From: Aspidiotus rigidus
Lineage: Eukaryota; Arthropoda; Insecta; Hemiptera; Diaspididae
Direction of reading: 5' to 3'
NCBI GenBank assembly: GCA_035079385.1
Contig: JAVHKY010000052.1
Coordinates: 10,478,001 to 10,542,000 of the forward strand
Length of the DNA: 64,000 nucleotides
The notes below the pieces were generated by a model. That model had not been told where the DNA came from, made no database searches, and worked only from the letters and a program-made list of their open reading frames with translations. Each line of letters starts with the position of its first letter. Position 1 is the stretch's first letter. Shown here in pieces: positions 11,969 to 22,894 of the stretch. The position numbers and the translations under genes are program-made.

Positions 11969-13035
11969 ACCATAACTCCACGTATGATTGGTCTCGAGAT
12001 CATATTTTTTTCTAGGAAATATCGATAAGAACACCTACTCACACCCAACCCTAATTATTTATCTGAACGATCGATACTTTGAAGGATCATCGTAATTTTT
12101 TCCACCTTATTTTTCAGAGCGTCGATTGTATTTCACGACTAAATTATAATACCCCAGAAAATTTCAGCTTAACATTTCTTTAAACAATTTAGGTATCTGT
12201 TTGTTCAGTTCAATTTTTAATATTTTCATTACTTATAATTTTCTTTCAATTTGAAATAAAACGAAATTTTTTCTTTTCTTATTTTCAAATCATAGGCACT
12301 CCAGCCGGTATATTTAATTGGACCCTAATTCCAGAATTTTACGACATAGAAAATAAAAATAAGTTAACTTATATTCTGTCGAGTTTCGATCTGATTAGTT
12401 GTAGCCCTGATTGTTGAAGATACTTAGACCAGTAAGTAGAAAGTATAAATTGTCGTAGTAGTTACGGACATTTCAGAACATTTGATTGCACCATACTCCA
12501 CGTATGATCGGTCCCAAGAACATTTTTTTAGGAAATATCGATAAAAACACCTTCACGTCCAACCCTAATTATTTATTTGAACGATCGATATTTCGAAGGA
12601 TCATCGTAATTACTCGTATTTCTGCTTTATTTTTCAGAGCATCGATCGTATTTGACGACTAAATTAAATACGTAGGTAGGCTACCTAATTAATATCCCAG
12701 AAAATTGCAGCTTAATATTTCTTCAAACAATTTAAGTATCTGTTTGTTCAGTTCAATTTTTAATATTTTCATTACTCATTTTCTTTCAATTTGAAATGAA
12801 ACGAAACTAATTCTTTTCTCATTTTCAGATCATAGGTACTCTAGCTGGTGAGCCTATATTTAATTAGACCCTAATTCCAGAGTTTCACGACATAGAAAAT
12901 AAAAATATATCTTTCGAGTTTCGACGATCTGATTAATTATAGTCCTGACTATTGAAGATAGATCGGTAAGTAGAAACTATAAATTGTCGTATATAGGCCT
13001 AGTTGCGGATATTTCAGAACATTTCATCGATCATT
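11969..13035. repeat. Tandem duplication of a 520-bp unit
   Basis: 11969-12488 and 12489-13035 align throughout. Shared strings include CTCCACGTATGAT, ATTATTTATYTGAACGATCGATA and GTTTGTTCAGTTCAATTTTT. The copies differ by substitutions and small indels, so the duplication is not recent. Confidence 0.8.
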
Positions 13036-13159
13036 CAGGTTTGCTTGATGGATTATAGGTATTTTTTTACTCTGTTATCAGTTGATGTGACGTCATAAAG
13101 ATAGAATTTATAAACTGAGTTTCATTGTTCATTCTACAAATATGTGGCATGATTGATAG

Positions 13160-13275
13160 GTCATTGGTATTTAATTTAAAGAGAGGGAGTGACTCTCTCA
13201 ATGATTTTTTCATTGTGAGAAGAAAAGTCGTGTACTACTCACGCGACTGCGTGAGTGTTTTTTTTTTTTTTGGTT
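13160..13275 (-). repeat. Partial copy of the CACTCACGCAGTCGCGTGA repeat family
   Basis: The reverse complement of this stretch matches the start of the two longer copies at 29408 and 35163, including CACTCACGCAGTCGCGTGA and AGAGTCACTCCCTCTCTTTAA. Confidence 0.8.
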
Positions 13276-13825
13276 TTATTTCGCGTAGGGTTATTAAATC
13301 GAAGATCTCATAAGTTAGCTTTTATCGGTGTGTAACGAAACTTTGTAAAGTAGGTACTCTAGAACAAAAGATTCGTAACTTTAAATCGTCATAAAACTGA
13401 ATTACTGCTGTTCAGTGCTTAAATAATATTCTGAAATCTTACTCTTATCTAAGTTATCTGGATTAAAAAATAACGAGCACCGTATGACCAATCAAAAAAA
13501 TTAGAAATAGTAAAAAGTATTAGGTATTCGAATTTTTTTTATTTTCGTCTTCTGTAAAATTTGTTACAATATTTTTAACTAACAAAGTTTCCATACCTTA
13601 ACGCTGATATGAGAAATAATATTTGTTCATATTGGTGAGCTAAAAATATTCAAATTTGAAAGCGAATTTTCCACTTTATAATATCGTTATATTTTCTACA
13701 CGTGACTTCGAGCTCGTACTTAGTACACTTCGTTCTACTAACTGGTATAGATCACGTGCATGTTCACAATAAAATGTGTACGGAGTAACTTGTATCTAGG
13801 CAGGAGAAAACGCAAGGGTATCCTA

Positions 13826-13950
13826 TACTCTGTTCACGTTAAGAAAGGATAGAAATACGTACCTCGAGAACGGAACGCTCCAGGTAATTTTAATCTACCG
13901 TTCCGTTCTCGAGGTAAATACTGCTATCCTTTCTTAGTGTGAACAGAGTA
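13826..13950. mobile_element. Palindromic MITE copy 1, TA target site
   Basis: The element starts TACTCTGTTCACGTTAAG and ends with the inverted equivalent. It is flanked by TA on both sides (13824-13825 and 13951-13952). The whole unit is nearly a palindrome around a short loop, with CTCGAGAACGGAACG in the arms. A second copy lies at 59540-59681. The TA target suggests a Tc1/mariner-class driver. Confidence 0.85.
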
Positions 13951-13952
13951 TA

Positions 13953-15120
13953 CATAGTCGACGCAATCATGAAATAGAGTGGCGGGGAAGAGGAAGAGGC
14001 TCTTCATTAGGTAGCTACTTTTGGTTTTATGCGCAGAATCGTTACAATTGAGCAGTCAATTTTCGAGAATCAATTTTAATGTTATTTAACTCCTTTGAAA
14101 AAATTGCTCGACGAAAATTCATGGTTCAAATTTGATATACTCGTACTTACCGGATAGGTCAAAATGATGTTACAAGTTAAATGAGAGTTGGCACTGAATT
14201 CACTCCAGCTCAAAAACGCAAAACGTTAGATGTACACTTTGAATTTACAAAATTTGTATCTCAATTTTATCTTCAATTTGCGCCCCTATACGAAACTGTC
14301 TACGACTTTCCTGAGTCGTGTTATGGTCCAAATTGTGCCAAAAATTGATCAATTTGACAAATTCAATGACGGGACAGAGAATGCAGAATTCTAAGTTCGG
14401 ACGTCATAAGAAGACATGTTCGACAGATAGGTATCTTTCATGATAATAAGGGGCGAGGAGGGGAAAGAAGAGAGTCAACCCGAGATAAGAGTGTGTATGA
14501 CGAGTGTATCAAATTTTGAGGCACCTATTTTCGCGAGACTTTCGCCCGTTCACTATAGGAGGGAAGAATGATGTTTACATAAGAGGTTCCTTTCTAATTT
14601 TTTCGCGTTTATTATTCGAATAATTTTTATAATTTTATAGCCAAAGCTTGGAAATTAGGGTAGATCAGTGGAATGATTTAAGGTTGAAAGTTGGAGAAGG
14701 ATGGGGTTAGTATTTTGGGGGAATAAGAAGAGATTTTATTTGCATTGTGTTCTACTAGATCTCCATTACCTGAGATCTCAGCAAAGGTTATGTGGAAATG
14801 TTATAGTAACAAAAGAAGAGAGATGAGTGGTTAAACTGAGGTAAATGCTGTTCATCGAAAAAGTGTTTCGGAAAGAACTGATTAAAATAAAGAGAGAGTC
14901 AGTGAGGAGAAGATATAGTTTTTTAGAGACTTTCGGCTCAGGTGGGTTATACGCAGGCAGTGAGTATAACGTTTATTTCAGCCATATAAATTGGGGCCGA
15001 GTTTCTCACAATGTATTTGAAAGATTCTGCTATTGGAGTAGTTCTAATGTGTCTAGCAGGAAATAGTTGATTGAGAAAATTTTAGTATTTGTAATGTAAA
15101 TGTATATTCTCATTTGAAGG
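13953..15120. other. No clear gene
   Basis: Mixed AT-rich sequence. A 73-residue frame at 14845-15066 is basic and unrecognised. It lies just upstream of the possible broken exons at 15.1-15.5 kb and could be part of the same decayed gene. Confidence 0.35.
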
Positions 15121-15129
15121 TGAAATTTT

Positions 15130-15500
15130 TTATTACCAAGTCGAAACATTCAGCTGGCAAATTGTCCACGTGGAACAAAGTTGTGAAGCATTTATTGGGG
15201 CTGATATTTCACGGTGACATCACCGAAAAATACGCTCTGGCGGGCACAAAAGACGAAGACAGTCTTATGACGACAGTCTTATGACAACGTCATTAATAAA
15301 AGCTCTCAGAGGTAAGTTAATATTATTTGTGACCGCGCATCATAGAATCATGCCTAATACCTATATTATTCTTTTTACATTTTTCAGAAGCTCTCAAAGA
15401 ACTGGGACTTAGCAACAATGATAAGTTTACGACGTACATACAGCAGTTCTTAAAAAATTTGCTGGATCAGCGAACCACACGCTCAAACAAGAAGACGCCT
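15130..15500 (+). pseudogene. Possible decayed two-exon gene fragment, BEN-like (weak)
   Basis: A frame reading STWNKVVKHLLGLIFHGDI (about 15160-15215) runs to a disturbed repeat of GACGACAGTCTTATGA. It then reaches a plausible donor (CTCAGAGGTAAGT near 15310) and acceptor (TTTTTCAGAAGC near 15388), and resumes as EALKELGLSNNDKF. The leucine-rich pattern after KxLxxLIF recalls BEN or related insect DNA-binding domains, but the match is only by eye. The short direct repeat breaks the frame. It may be a captured host exon in the 9.8 kb element. Confidence 0.25.
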
Positions 15501-15517
15501 CTCCTTTTGTCTTGTGT

Positions 15518-15534
15518 GTGTGTGTGTGTGTGTG
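15518..15534. repeat. GT dinucleotide microsatellite
   Basis: A short uninterrupted GT run of about eight units. Confidence 0.8.
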
Positions 15535-15639
15535 AGGGTGCTATTAAGCCAACATAATATTATGTACAAAATCCATAAATAAAACAATAGCTAACAATAA
15601 TTGTACCTATTTTGCTTATTTGCGCGTATAATACCAGAG

Positions 15640-15960
15640 CATGTATTTCTGAACCATTTTCTGGGTCTTTTTCCGCTAACTCTTCAGCCAGCGGATTTGC
15701 GTTTATTAACGACTTCTTTTCTGACGACCGATCTGCATTTATAAACGCCAACGTTTTTGCTTCGCGTTTCAGCGCTTGTTTACGCCTTCAATTCCGCTGG
15801 CGGATCTGCGTTTCATTACGCTATCGTTTCTGCTATGCGTTTAAGCTACCATTTCCGCTATTACTTCTACCTTCATTTCTGCTACGCGGATACGCGGGCG
15901 TTTTTTCAAAAAGTGGCAATTTCACGCCGGCGTAAACGCACAGCGTAACGCTGTCAGATC
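15640..15960. repeat. Right subterminal array of the 9.8 kb element
   Basis: Repeated words GCGTTTATTAACG, GATCTGCATTTATAAACGC, GCGGATCTGCGTTT and TTTCTGCTACGCGGATACG form a dense GC-rich block that mirrors the left array in theme but not in exact order. Short open frames in it reflect the repeats and are not taken as genes. Confidence 0.7.
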
Positions 15961-16109
15961 TGCTGTTCAAATTGTTACTAGGGACCATACAGAATGATGA
16001 AAAATTGGAGTTTTCATTATTATTATCATTTGTAAGTTTGTAACAAAGAAGGGAAAATGAACTGAAAAATAAATTCAATTCTGAAAGTGATCAAAACGTG
16101 CAATTAATA

Positions 16110-16402
16110 ATGGTGATATTTTGTGTTCCAAAACCTACTCTGGTGTCTTTTGGCGTCAAAACCAGCTAACGTCTAGCTTTTAGTTCCAAAACCTGCCACA
16201 GTCATTTTCAATTGTAAAAAAGAGATAATTATAAAATACAGACAATCCTAAATTTTTTGGTAAACTGATCAGCAACATTGAAATCTACAAGATACCATAA
16301 ACAGTTGGTAAATTATACGAACACAAGAATTTTGACAGTTTTTCGCGATTTCCCACAAATTTATTTTTTGGCTCTTAGCTGGTTTTGGAAATAAGCGAGT
16401 CT
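16110..16402. repeat. Right subterminal motifs and TIR of the DUF7869-type element
   Basis: CCAAAACCTACTC (16127), TCAAAACCAGCTAAC (16146) and CCAAAACCTGCC (16180) precede the inverted TIR at 16369-16402. The motif matches that of the left end. Confidence 0.7.
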
Positions 16403-17164
16403 AATACTGATACTCAAAGGCTATTGGCTAATTCACTTTTTCTTCATACTTTTGTAGTCGAAGGTGAAATTAGTATATTAGCGAAAGTGAGAATTGTCGC
16501 GCAACGAGTTTGATCATAGTACCACGAGCGAAGCGAGTGGAGCCATTGACTATATATTACTTTTTTTTTTGTGATGAAAGACTATATGAGACTTTCTACG
16601 TCATTACAATTTGTTGATGAAATGTTACTATAAGAGTGAGTAAATTGCTCACTTGTAGTATTTGACTTGAAAATATAGCAGTTACCGACTGTGCAAAAAA
16701 TCATACAAATTTATCTGTTTATCACCCCTCGGCCCTCCCACTACCACACAAACTAAAGTCAAGATGATCGAGCTATGAATTATATATTGTGTACAAAGGG
16801 AGAAACATGATAAATGGTATATCATATTGTTTCTACTTTTTACGTACTGACTAGATTAACATGGAACAATGAATAACTTATTATACTCATGATGTAAAAG
16901 ACGGGTTCACGCGTGACGTCAAATCTGTGAAAAACAATCGATCACATGAATATTGTTGCCAACGGCATAATATCGATTCCCATAAGAATTCTACAGGAAC
17001 GTCTCGATCATTCATCAGTACATTAAAACGGATAGAAAGTTTAGGATAAAAACTTTAAATTCACAATCTTGAAACTTTCTTGTGTATGAAAATGCATTTG
17101 TTATTCATAAATTCATTCGTATTTTCGAGTGTGAACGAATGATCAAAATGTTTCTTCATTATAC

Positions 17165-17405
17165 ATACTTCAGATACATCTTCATTTACATTCACATACT
17201 TACTAGTGTATGGTCAATTATTCATAGTTACCTCATAAATCATTTAATCATTTTCTTGAAGTACAGCAATGCGATGAAGAAGACATAAATCAGCATCAAA
17301 TGTATTTAGATACCTAACAGAATTGAAAGGAGAGGACGTTTGTTTTGCACTTTCACCAAAGGGATAGCAAAAAACGCGCGAATATTACAGTACATACTTC
17401 AGTAC
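17165..17405. repeat. Right arm of the outer inverted repeat
   Basis: The reverse complement matches 2455-2578 and then 771-862 in order, uninterrupted. This arm shows the sequence that the hAT-like element at 888-2416 separated in the other arm. Confidence 0.75.
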
Positions 17406-17764
17406 AAATCGAGCAAAATTCATTTTACCTGAAGAAAAATTCAAATTTCAATTCTGGAGGAGGGGAGGAAGCATAAAATGTAAAATTCGCGCGTGGAGAG
17501 TAAAATTCGTTCTGCCAAATAAAAATCCAAAATTGAGAAAGGGGCTGATATTTAACAATCTAAATCCCATTTTGGTGAAGAGGAAGAAGAATTAATTTTT
17601 TTGTAGACGGCTTGCATGACAATTGGCAAGGGATGCAGGAAACCTATTCTGTGGTACAAATTTAATTTTTATCGATAACTGAATTGAAAAATGGGGACTA
17701 TATCACGAAAGTCAATATTTTTCTAAATCCCCCTCCTATACAGTTTGAAAATTGTACCTTTTTT

Positions 17765-18870
17765 TAAAGATGGTGATAGACGACAAGTAAATAACTATAG
17801 GCTTATATCATAACTTCTCGCAATTTCTAAAATAATTGCAAAATGTATAAAAGAGAAGTTTTAGAATTACTTAGGGCATATAAAATATCTAGCTCAAAAT
17901 CAATTGGGATTTTCTAGACATAAATCAACGGATCTTGCACTATTCAAACATATGTAACAGAAATCACAGAGAACATTGAACAAGGTGCTGTTACTGTTGG
18001 CTTTGGACCTGGCTAAGGTATTCGACACCGTGAGTCATATTAAACTTATTAAGAATTTGGGGATAGGTGGTGTATTTCTCAGATGGTTTTACACGTGCCT
18101 TAATAGAGAACACAACGGAAAAATAGATGGACTTTCTGTGACAATAGAATAAGCGGGTATGGTGTACCTAAAGGAAGTGTATTGGGTCTTATCCTCTGTA
18201 TAATTTATATTAATGATTTTTTTAACCTACCACTTAGGGCCAAAATAATAGGATAATTATGCTCATTCGCTACTCTACAGTGCATCCTCTGGAGATGAAT
18301 TTTGTCAAGGATTCTGATGATGATCAGAACCTTCTTCTCTCTTGATTTAAAGATAGGTAACCAACTTCATTTTAATATCAAAAAGTGTAAAATCATTGTT
18401 TACAATTATAAGAATCCAAAATGGGTAGATAAGTTAATTTTGAATTCTAGCCTTGGGATTATTGACTAAGAGTTAGAAATTAAATACTTGGGATTGTGTA
18501 CTTTGATGAAAAAATGAATTGAATATCACATTCAATATACCTACAGACAAAACTGAGAAAATTAAATTAATTTTTCTATCATTTAGGTACCTATAATAAT
18601 CGTTATTTAAATTTCTCTCACGGCACTCCTGAGACCTGAGACCCCCTGAAACTGCTCCTGCTTCGACTTTATAAACTTGGCGACAGTCCTCTTCTTATCA
18701 CTTGCGAGTTGCGCATGCTTACCTATCTTATATAGTTCCTCAGTATCACTATCATGCGATGGTGCTTAGAACATTATCGACTCCCATAAAAATACACAGG
18801 GAACAATTCAATCATTTGTTGCGAAATTCCAAAATAAGAAATAAATAAGGAATTCAACGTTGACAATGAG
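17765..18870 (+). pseudogene. Degenerate non-LTR reverse transcriptase fragment
   Basis: Pieces of a reverse transcriptase appear in order in shifting frames: RRQVNNYR (palm entry), NQLGFSRHKSTDLALFKHM, LDLAKVFDTVSHIKLIKNLG with the first catalytic Asp region, and FLRWFYTCLNRE. The PQGS block is damaged, and thumb-like NIKKCKIIVYN follows at about 18380. Frameshifts and stops are frequent, so it is long dead. The pattern fits Jockey/CR1-type elements. No ORF1 or endonuclease was found upstream. Confidence 0.75.
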
Positions 18871-18879
18871 GATGTGGAA

Positions 18880-20370
18880 GTACTCAAGTATTTCAAAATG
18901 TAATGTTGTTTTGAACTTATATTCTTCTTTCCAAGTATGAACAAATGATCAAAGTTAAGTACTATTTTTTCTGATGGAAAAGTCCATATAAAAAAAGTTT
19001 TGTTTACTTTTCTTAAGCATCGCTGAATTCAGATATAAAAACCTAATTTGTTCTTGACGTCACCATGAACAAAGAGGATTGTTGATATACCGGTAGTCAG
19101 ATAACAACCTCATAAATAATTGAAAGTAAATAAGCGTCAGAATAGGCTTGAGAGAGAAGGGATCAAAGAATTTGCCGAGCAAGGGTAGATAAGATTTCAT
19201 TGGAATTAAGTAATAACAAAATGAAATACTTAAGAACATATGTGACTTGATTGTTTGTCTTGGCACCTAATGATCAACGCGAAAGGTACGCGCAAAAGAT
19301 ACTTGATTGTGTTTGTATAATTACTAAAATAATACCTAACCAAAGTTAACAATGGTAGCAAGAAGCTTTGAAAATTATTCAATCAATATCAAACTGCGCG
19401 AAAGGATGTACACGTATTGGTGCTAGATCTGGTACTCGTATTTTATCTCGTGATCATGATATTTTGAGTCAAAATATAATCAAAGCCTATATCATAAAAC
19501 TCATGCCCCAGTCCACCCCTAGAAAAACCTGAAGAGACCAACTTCCCTCTCCATCTTCGACATGTCATTCTACAAAAAATGCTCAACACTTTCCTTATGC
19601 TGCAACTTGCGCGGAATATGTAAATTAGATTCACTTCAAATCACGATCAAATACTTATTATACAAAAAGTATACACGTAGTACATATGACTGCGATAGTA
19701 GCATGGGCAATTATACATAAGTTTTATCTCACTTACTAAGATAAGGGAAGAATAACAACGCTCAGTGGTAAGTAAATCTTTGAATCCCACCTCTGTATCA
19801 ATCTGCCCTGAGAAACTCCTCAGTATCTATAGATCTGTTTTCCCTTGCTAAAATTACTGAAACAATATCTCTTTAAAATAATACAAAAAAATGATATCCA
19901 GAAATGTTCAAAAAGAAGTAAGATGAGAGAATACTTGTACAAACATTGTCATTTATCACCCTACATTCAGATTGTTGTATATTGAACTCTAATTTACATA
20001 TTTTTGTCTTTTACTTGAGACCTATTTTATCAGGACAGAAATGCAAAAAATACTAATACTGAAAGAAAACGATGAGCAAATATAATCAGGAGGTATCGAT
20101 TCAATTTGGCACGTACAACTCAGCGCCAGAATAGCTGCAGGAAGGGGTTTTTACTTAATTGTTCCTCAAGGTGTCCTCAAAATATGGTACCAATCGCCTC
20201 TATTGTCGCTCAGAAATTTCAACTAGATCTAGATCGCCTCAACAAAAACAAACATAATAATTATGTGGAAATATTTTAACAATATTATGTGCACAATCCG
20301 AATCATAATAGCAGTATTGTCAGAAATGAAATTAAAAAATCACTAATACTCTAACATAATTTTCTTTAAT
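18880..20370. other. No gene seen
   Basis: AT-rich sequence. The only frames (62-68 residues) lack recognisable domains. Confidence 0.4.
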
Positions 20371-20375
20371 GAGAA

Positions 20376-20450
20376 ATATCAAAATTTTTAATTGTGGAAT
20401 AAGTCTTTTGCCTCTTTAAATTTTTAATTGTGGAATAAGTCTTTTGCCTC
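20376..20450. repeat. 36-bp direct duplication
   Basis: Two adjacent near-exact copies of a unit containing TTTTTAATTGTGGAATAAG and CTTTTGCCTCTTT. Confidence 0.85.
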
Positions 20451-20899
20451 TTTTTTTGTACATATGTTCCTAACTTAAAACAATGATAATAATCCTCCAT
20501 TTCTTGTTGTTGTTTTTTTTTTAGGTCAGTCATTGTAGGAAGGAACTTCTAACATCCTAATGTGACTTCAAACGTCATGAAGACTTGGCCATTTATCATT
20601 TTAAAATGGATGCGGACAATATTTTTGGCCTGGCTGTTTAATGGAAGCCAACTGTGTGAGTACAAGTGCCAATTGGTAGAAATAAAATCAATTGAGTACC
20701 TATAATCTTCATAATAAACCTTCCCAATTTAAGTCAGCTCATCAAAATTACATATTAAATACCTATTATGAACAATATAATTTAATCGACATAATATGTA
20801 CAAAGTAATATCAGATATTTCACAAGAGTTCTAATTATCAATTAATGCTCCACAATTCGTCTGCCGTATTCATCAATGAGAACTCCTTCTCTTGACTAC

Positions 20900-21170
20900 T
20901 TCGACGACAACTCCAACTTCCTTTTCAAAAATCTTGATATCCCCTCTGATAGTAACTTCAATGACTTCGTCTACAATAACTTCAACTTCCTCCTTGATCG
21001 ATGATAGTCCGATGACGGTCGTGGTAACCTCCTTGATAATAACTTCGATAACTTCCTCAATGATAACTTCAACTTCCTCCTTGATTGATGATAGTCCGAT
21101 GACAGTCGTGATAACCTCCTTGATAGTATCTTCGATATCTTCCTCAACGATAACTTCAACTTCTATTAGG
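20900..21170. repeat. 87-bp (29-codon) tandem repeat, open on both strands
   Basis: AACTTCAACTTC recurs at 20978, 21065 and 21152, an exact 87-bp period that preserves frame. On the plus strand it reads as a Ser/Thr-rich 110-residue frame (20892-21224). On the minus strand it reads as an acidic Val/Ile/Glu-rich series (for example KEEVEVIIEEVIEV), without an ATG. Either could be a repeat exon, but no flanking exon or splice site was confirmed. A non-coding minisatellite is equally possible. Confidence 0.6.
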
Positions 21171-21259
21171 TCTTGGATCCACTACCCTCTTCTGGGTTCT
21201 TCATCAATTGACTGCCGGAACTGAACTGATCTCATAACGCACGGCGGTCCTATACTTAT

Positions 21260-21310
21260 ACTAAACATGGTGATTGGTATTGTCCAATCACCGGTATTGT
21301 CCAATCACCA
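21260..21310. repeat. Short direct/inverted repeat of GGTATTGTCCAATCACC
   Basis: Two copies of GGTATTGTCCAATCACC, separated by a few bases, with an inverted TGGTGATTGG immediately upstream. Confidence 0.7.
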
Positions 21311-21989
21311 TCGTTCATTTGTATTCCATTCATTCGCGGCTTATGATTGGCTCAGATGAGAGGAATTCCACTTTACATTAGTTTCAATGTATTTTTGGTG
21401 TCTTGTCTTTTGATTGGTTCATAGAGGCAAGAGTGGAATTATTAGTTTCAAACTAGACTGTACTAGTTCAGCATGTAGTGCCGTATTGAGAACATTTAGA
21501 TTTGACCAATACCAATACTCTCGAAGATATGAACCATGATTGGAAGGTATGATCGTAACATACCTATGTCATAGCCACTATACCACTTAGCATTACTCAG
21601 CATTTCATGAAAAGCCCGGTCATTTCTCAAAATAAGGTCAGATGCTGTAATGAAGATTTTTTGTGGTATCTGACCAATGTGTTGGTTGGTTCATTTTATT
21701 TTTGGTTCATAGAGTTGAAAACAGTTTTACAGTATGTGACCACGTGTTCGGTGATTCTATAAAATAGGGTATTTCCTTAATATCCGCACTTATTTAGTTA
21801 CCACTGCTGTCTAGAAAACAAGTCAGCCAATGTCTTATCCATTTTTATTAGGATGGCGTTATATACCAGTGCTGTACCGGTACCTACCACAGCAGCGCAA
21901 CCATAGAAGTATGACTGTATTCTTTCACAAAAACCAAAACAGAATATCCTGGTATGCCGATCGAAAATCTTTGTTGGTTTGGGAGAGGA

Positions 21990-22660
21990 TATCTAATACA
22001 TACAACCTTCTGCGCCTTCCGCTCTAAATCGTTGTAAAGGGTGCAAGCCCTTGTCAAATATGTATGCCTTAAAGGCCATTTACGTCGACCATTTAGGTAC
22101 ATAAAAAGTCTCCACAAGTCTTGCATTTGGCTGAGGCACTTGCAAGCCAATCTCCCGGAGCAATGCAGAATCTTTGTGCCCTTGCAGTATATCACGCAAA
22201 TGGGTCAGCATTACAAGTTTCCGTCGGTTTTCTAAGGACTGGATTCAAAAACCCTGCAGTAGTTTGTTATACTCGATGTCGGATGGATAATAAGAGAATA
22301 TTTGCAAATATGTATACTGGTGTTGTATACTGTCTAGTTTATCAAAATATTTCTTGAGAACAGGGTTCCATACTAGCACTCCAAACTCCATGTTTGATCG
22401 TTCAAATGCGTAGAATAATATCAGACAAGTGCGAATATTTCTGAAACCTATTTTGCATCACAAAACCCTGCGCTTTTTTACTCTTGGATATTACTCAATT
22501 AAGATGCAAGTCAAAGCCCAAAAGCTCATCCATTATAAACACCAAGATCGCGCACATGTTCGCAGCGACGCGCAAACTTATTTCAGTCATCAAATAGTCG
22601 CTTTCTATTACGTTCATCCTCTTACGAGTAAAAGTTATCTTTTCACATTTTTCCATGTTG
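21990..22660 (-). pseudogene. Non-LTR retrotransposon, RT 3' part and C-terminus (broken)
   Basis: On the minus strand the pieces read in order NMEKCEKITFTRKRMN, RDLGV, then FYAFERSNMEFGVLVWNP (about 22330-22400), LDSIQHQYTYLQIFSYYPSD, and LLREIGLQVPQPNARLVETF (about 22085-22150). This is the standard RT-thumb and C-terminal order of Jockey/CR1-like elements. Stops and frameshifts break it. The upstream RT part, with the YADD box, lies at 25573-25763. The two halves were separated by the LTR retrotransposon at 22666-25567. Confidence 0.8.
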
Positions 22661-22665
22661 AATGG

Positions 22666-22774
22666 CGTTGCCGAGGAAATTACAACGACAACCTTATTCC
22701 ATGACTTGTGATAACAGGTTGCATAGATTGATACAATATTGATGCGCGCTAGTAGCGCTGTATTAGATACAACA
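22666..22774 (-). repeat. 3' LTR, 109 bp
   Basis: Matches the interrupted 5' LTR at 24939-25567 along its whole length, including GATAACAGGTTGCATAGATT and ACAATATTGATGCGCG. It serves as the unfilled reference for the two MITE insertions in the other LTR. Confidence 0.85.
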
Positions 22775-22786
22775 GCCTCCCCCTTG
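22775..22786 (-). other. Polypurine tract (on minus strand)
   Basis: The minus strand reads AAGGGGGAGGC immediately before the 3' LTR, the expected position for plus-strand priming. Confidence 0.7.
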
Positions 22787-22894
22787 TCAAAAAAACTTCA
22801 ATTAAAAAAATTAATCGAAAAAGAGATTTACTCGTGATATTGAATAATCAAAGAAAAACAGAAAAATCGGCACTTAATATCACTATATTTGGAC

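Larger units (their letters stand above)
6222..15982. mobile_element. 9.76 kb nested DNA element, TSD GACC, GC-rich subterminal repeats
   Basis: The ends are inverted: CCTAGTAACA at 6222 and TGTTACTAGG ending at 15982. They are flanked by GACC on both sides (6218-6221 and 15983-15986). The paralogous unfilled site is visible at about 5700-5725. Just inside, both ends carry similar GC-rich arrays with a GCAGAAACG...AGCGTTT theme (6236-6470 and 15640-15955), unlike the AT-rich interior. I see no transposase; the interior holds smaller repeats and one possible broken exon pair near 15.2 kb. A 4-bp duplication fits several superfamilies, including Sola, Chapaev-like and Academ, so I do not assign one. 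Confidence 0.75.
2911..16402 (+). mobile_element. 13.5 kb DNA transposon with DUF7869-like transposase, split by a nested 9.8 kb element
   Basis: Inverted ends at 2911-2945 and 16369-16402 share about 34 bp, beginning AGACTCGCTTATTTCC. Subterminal CAAAACCWGCTA-like motifs follow inside both ends: near 2927, 3077, 3143 and 3197 on the left, and 16127, 16146, 16180 and 16377 on the right. Between them lies an open three-exon gene (3381-5367). Removing the nested element (6222-15982) leaves an element of about 3.7 kb. Superfamily is uncertain. The protein resembles the DUF7869 group of insect transposase-like proteins, possibly related to Sola. I could not identify a matching target duplication. 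Confidence 0.7.
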
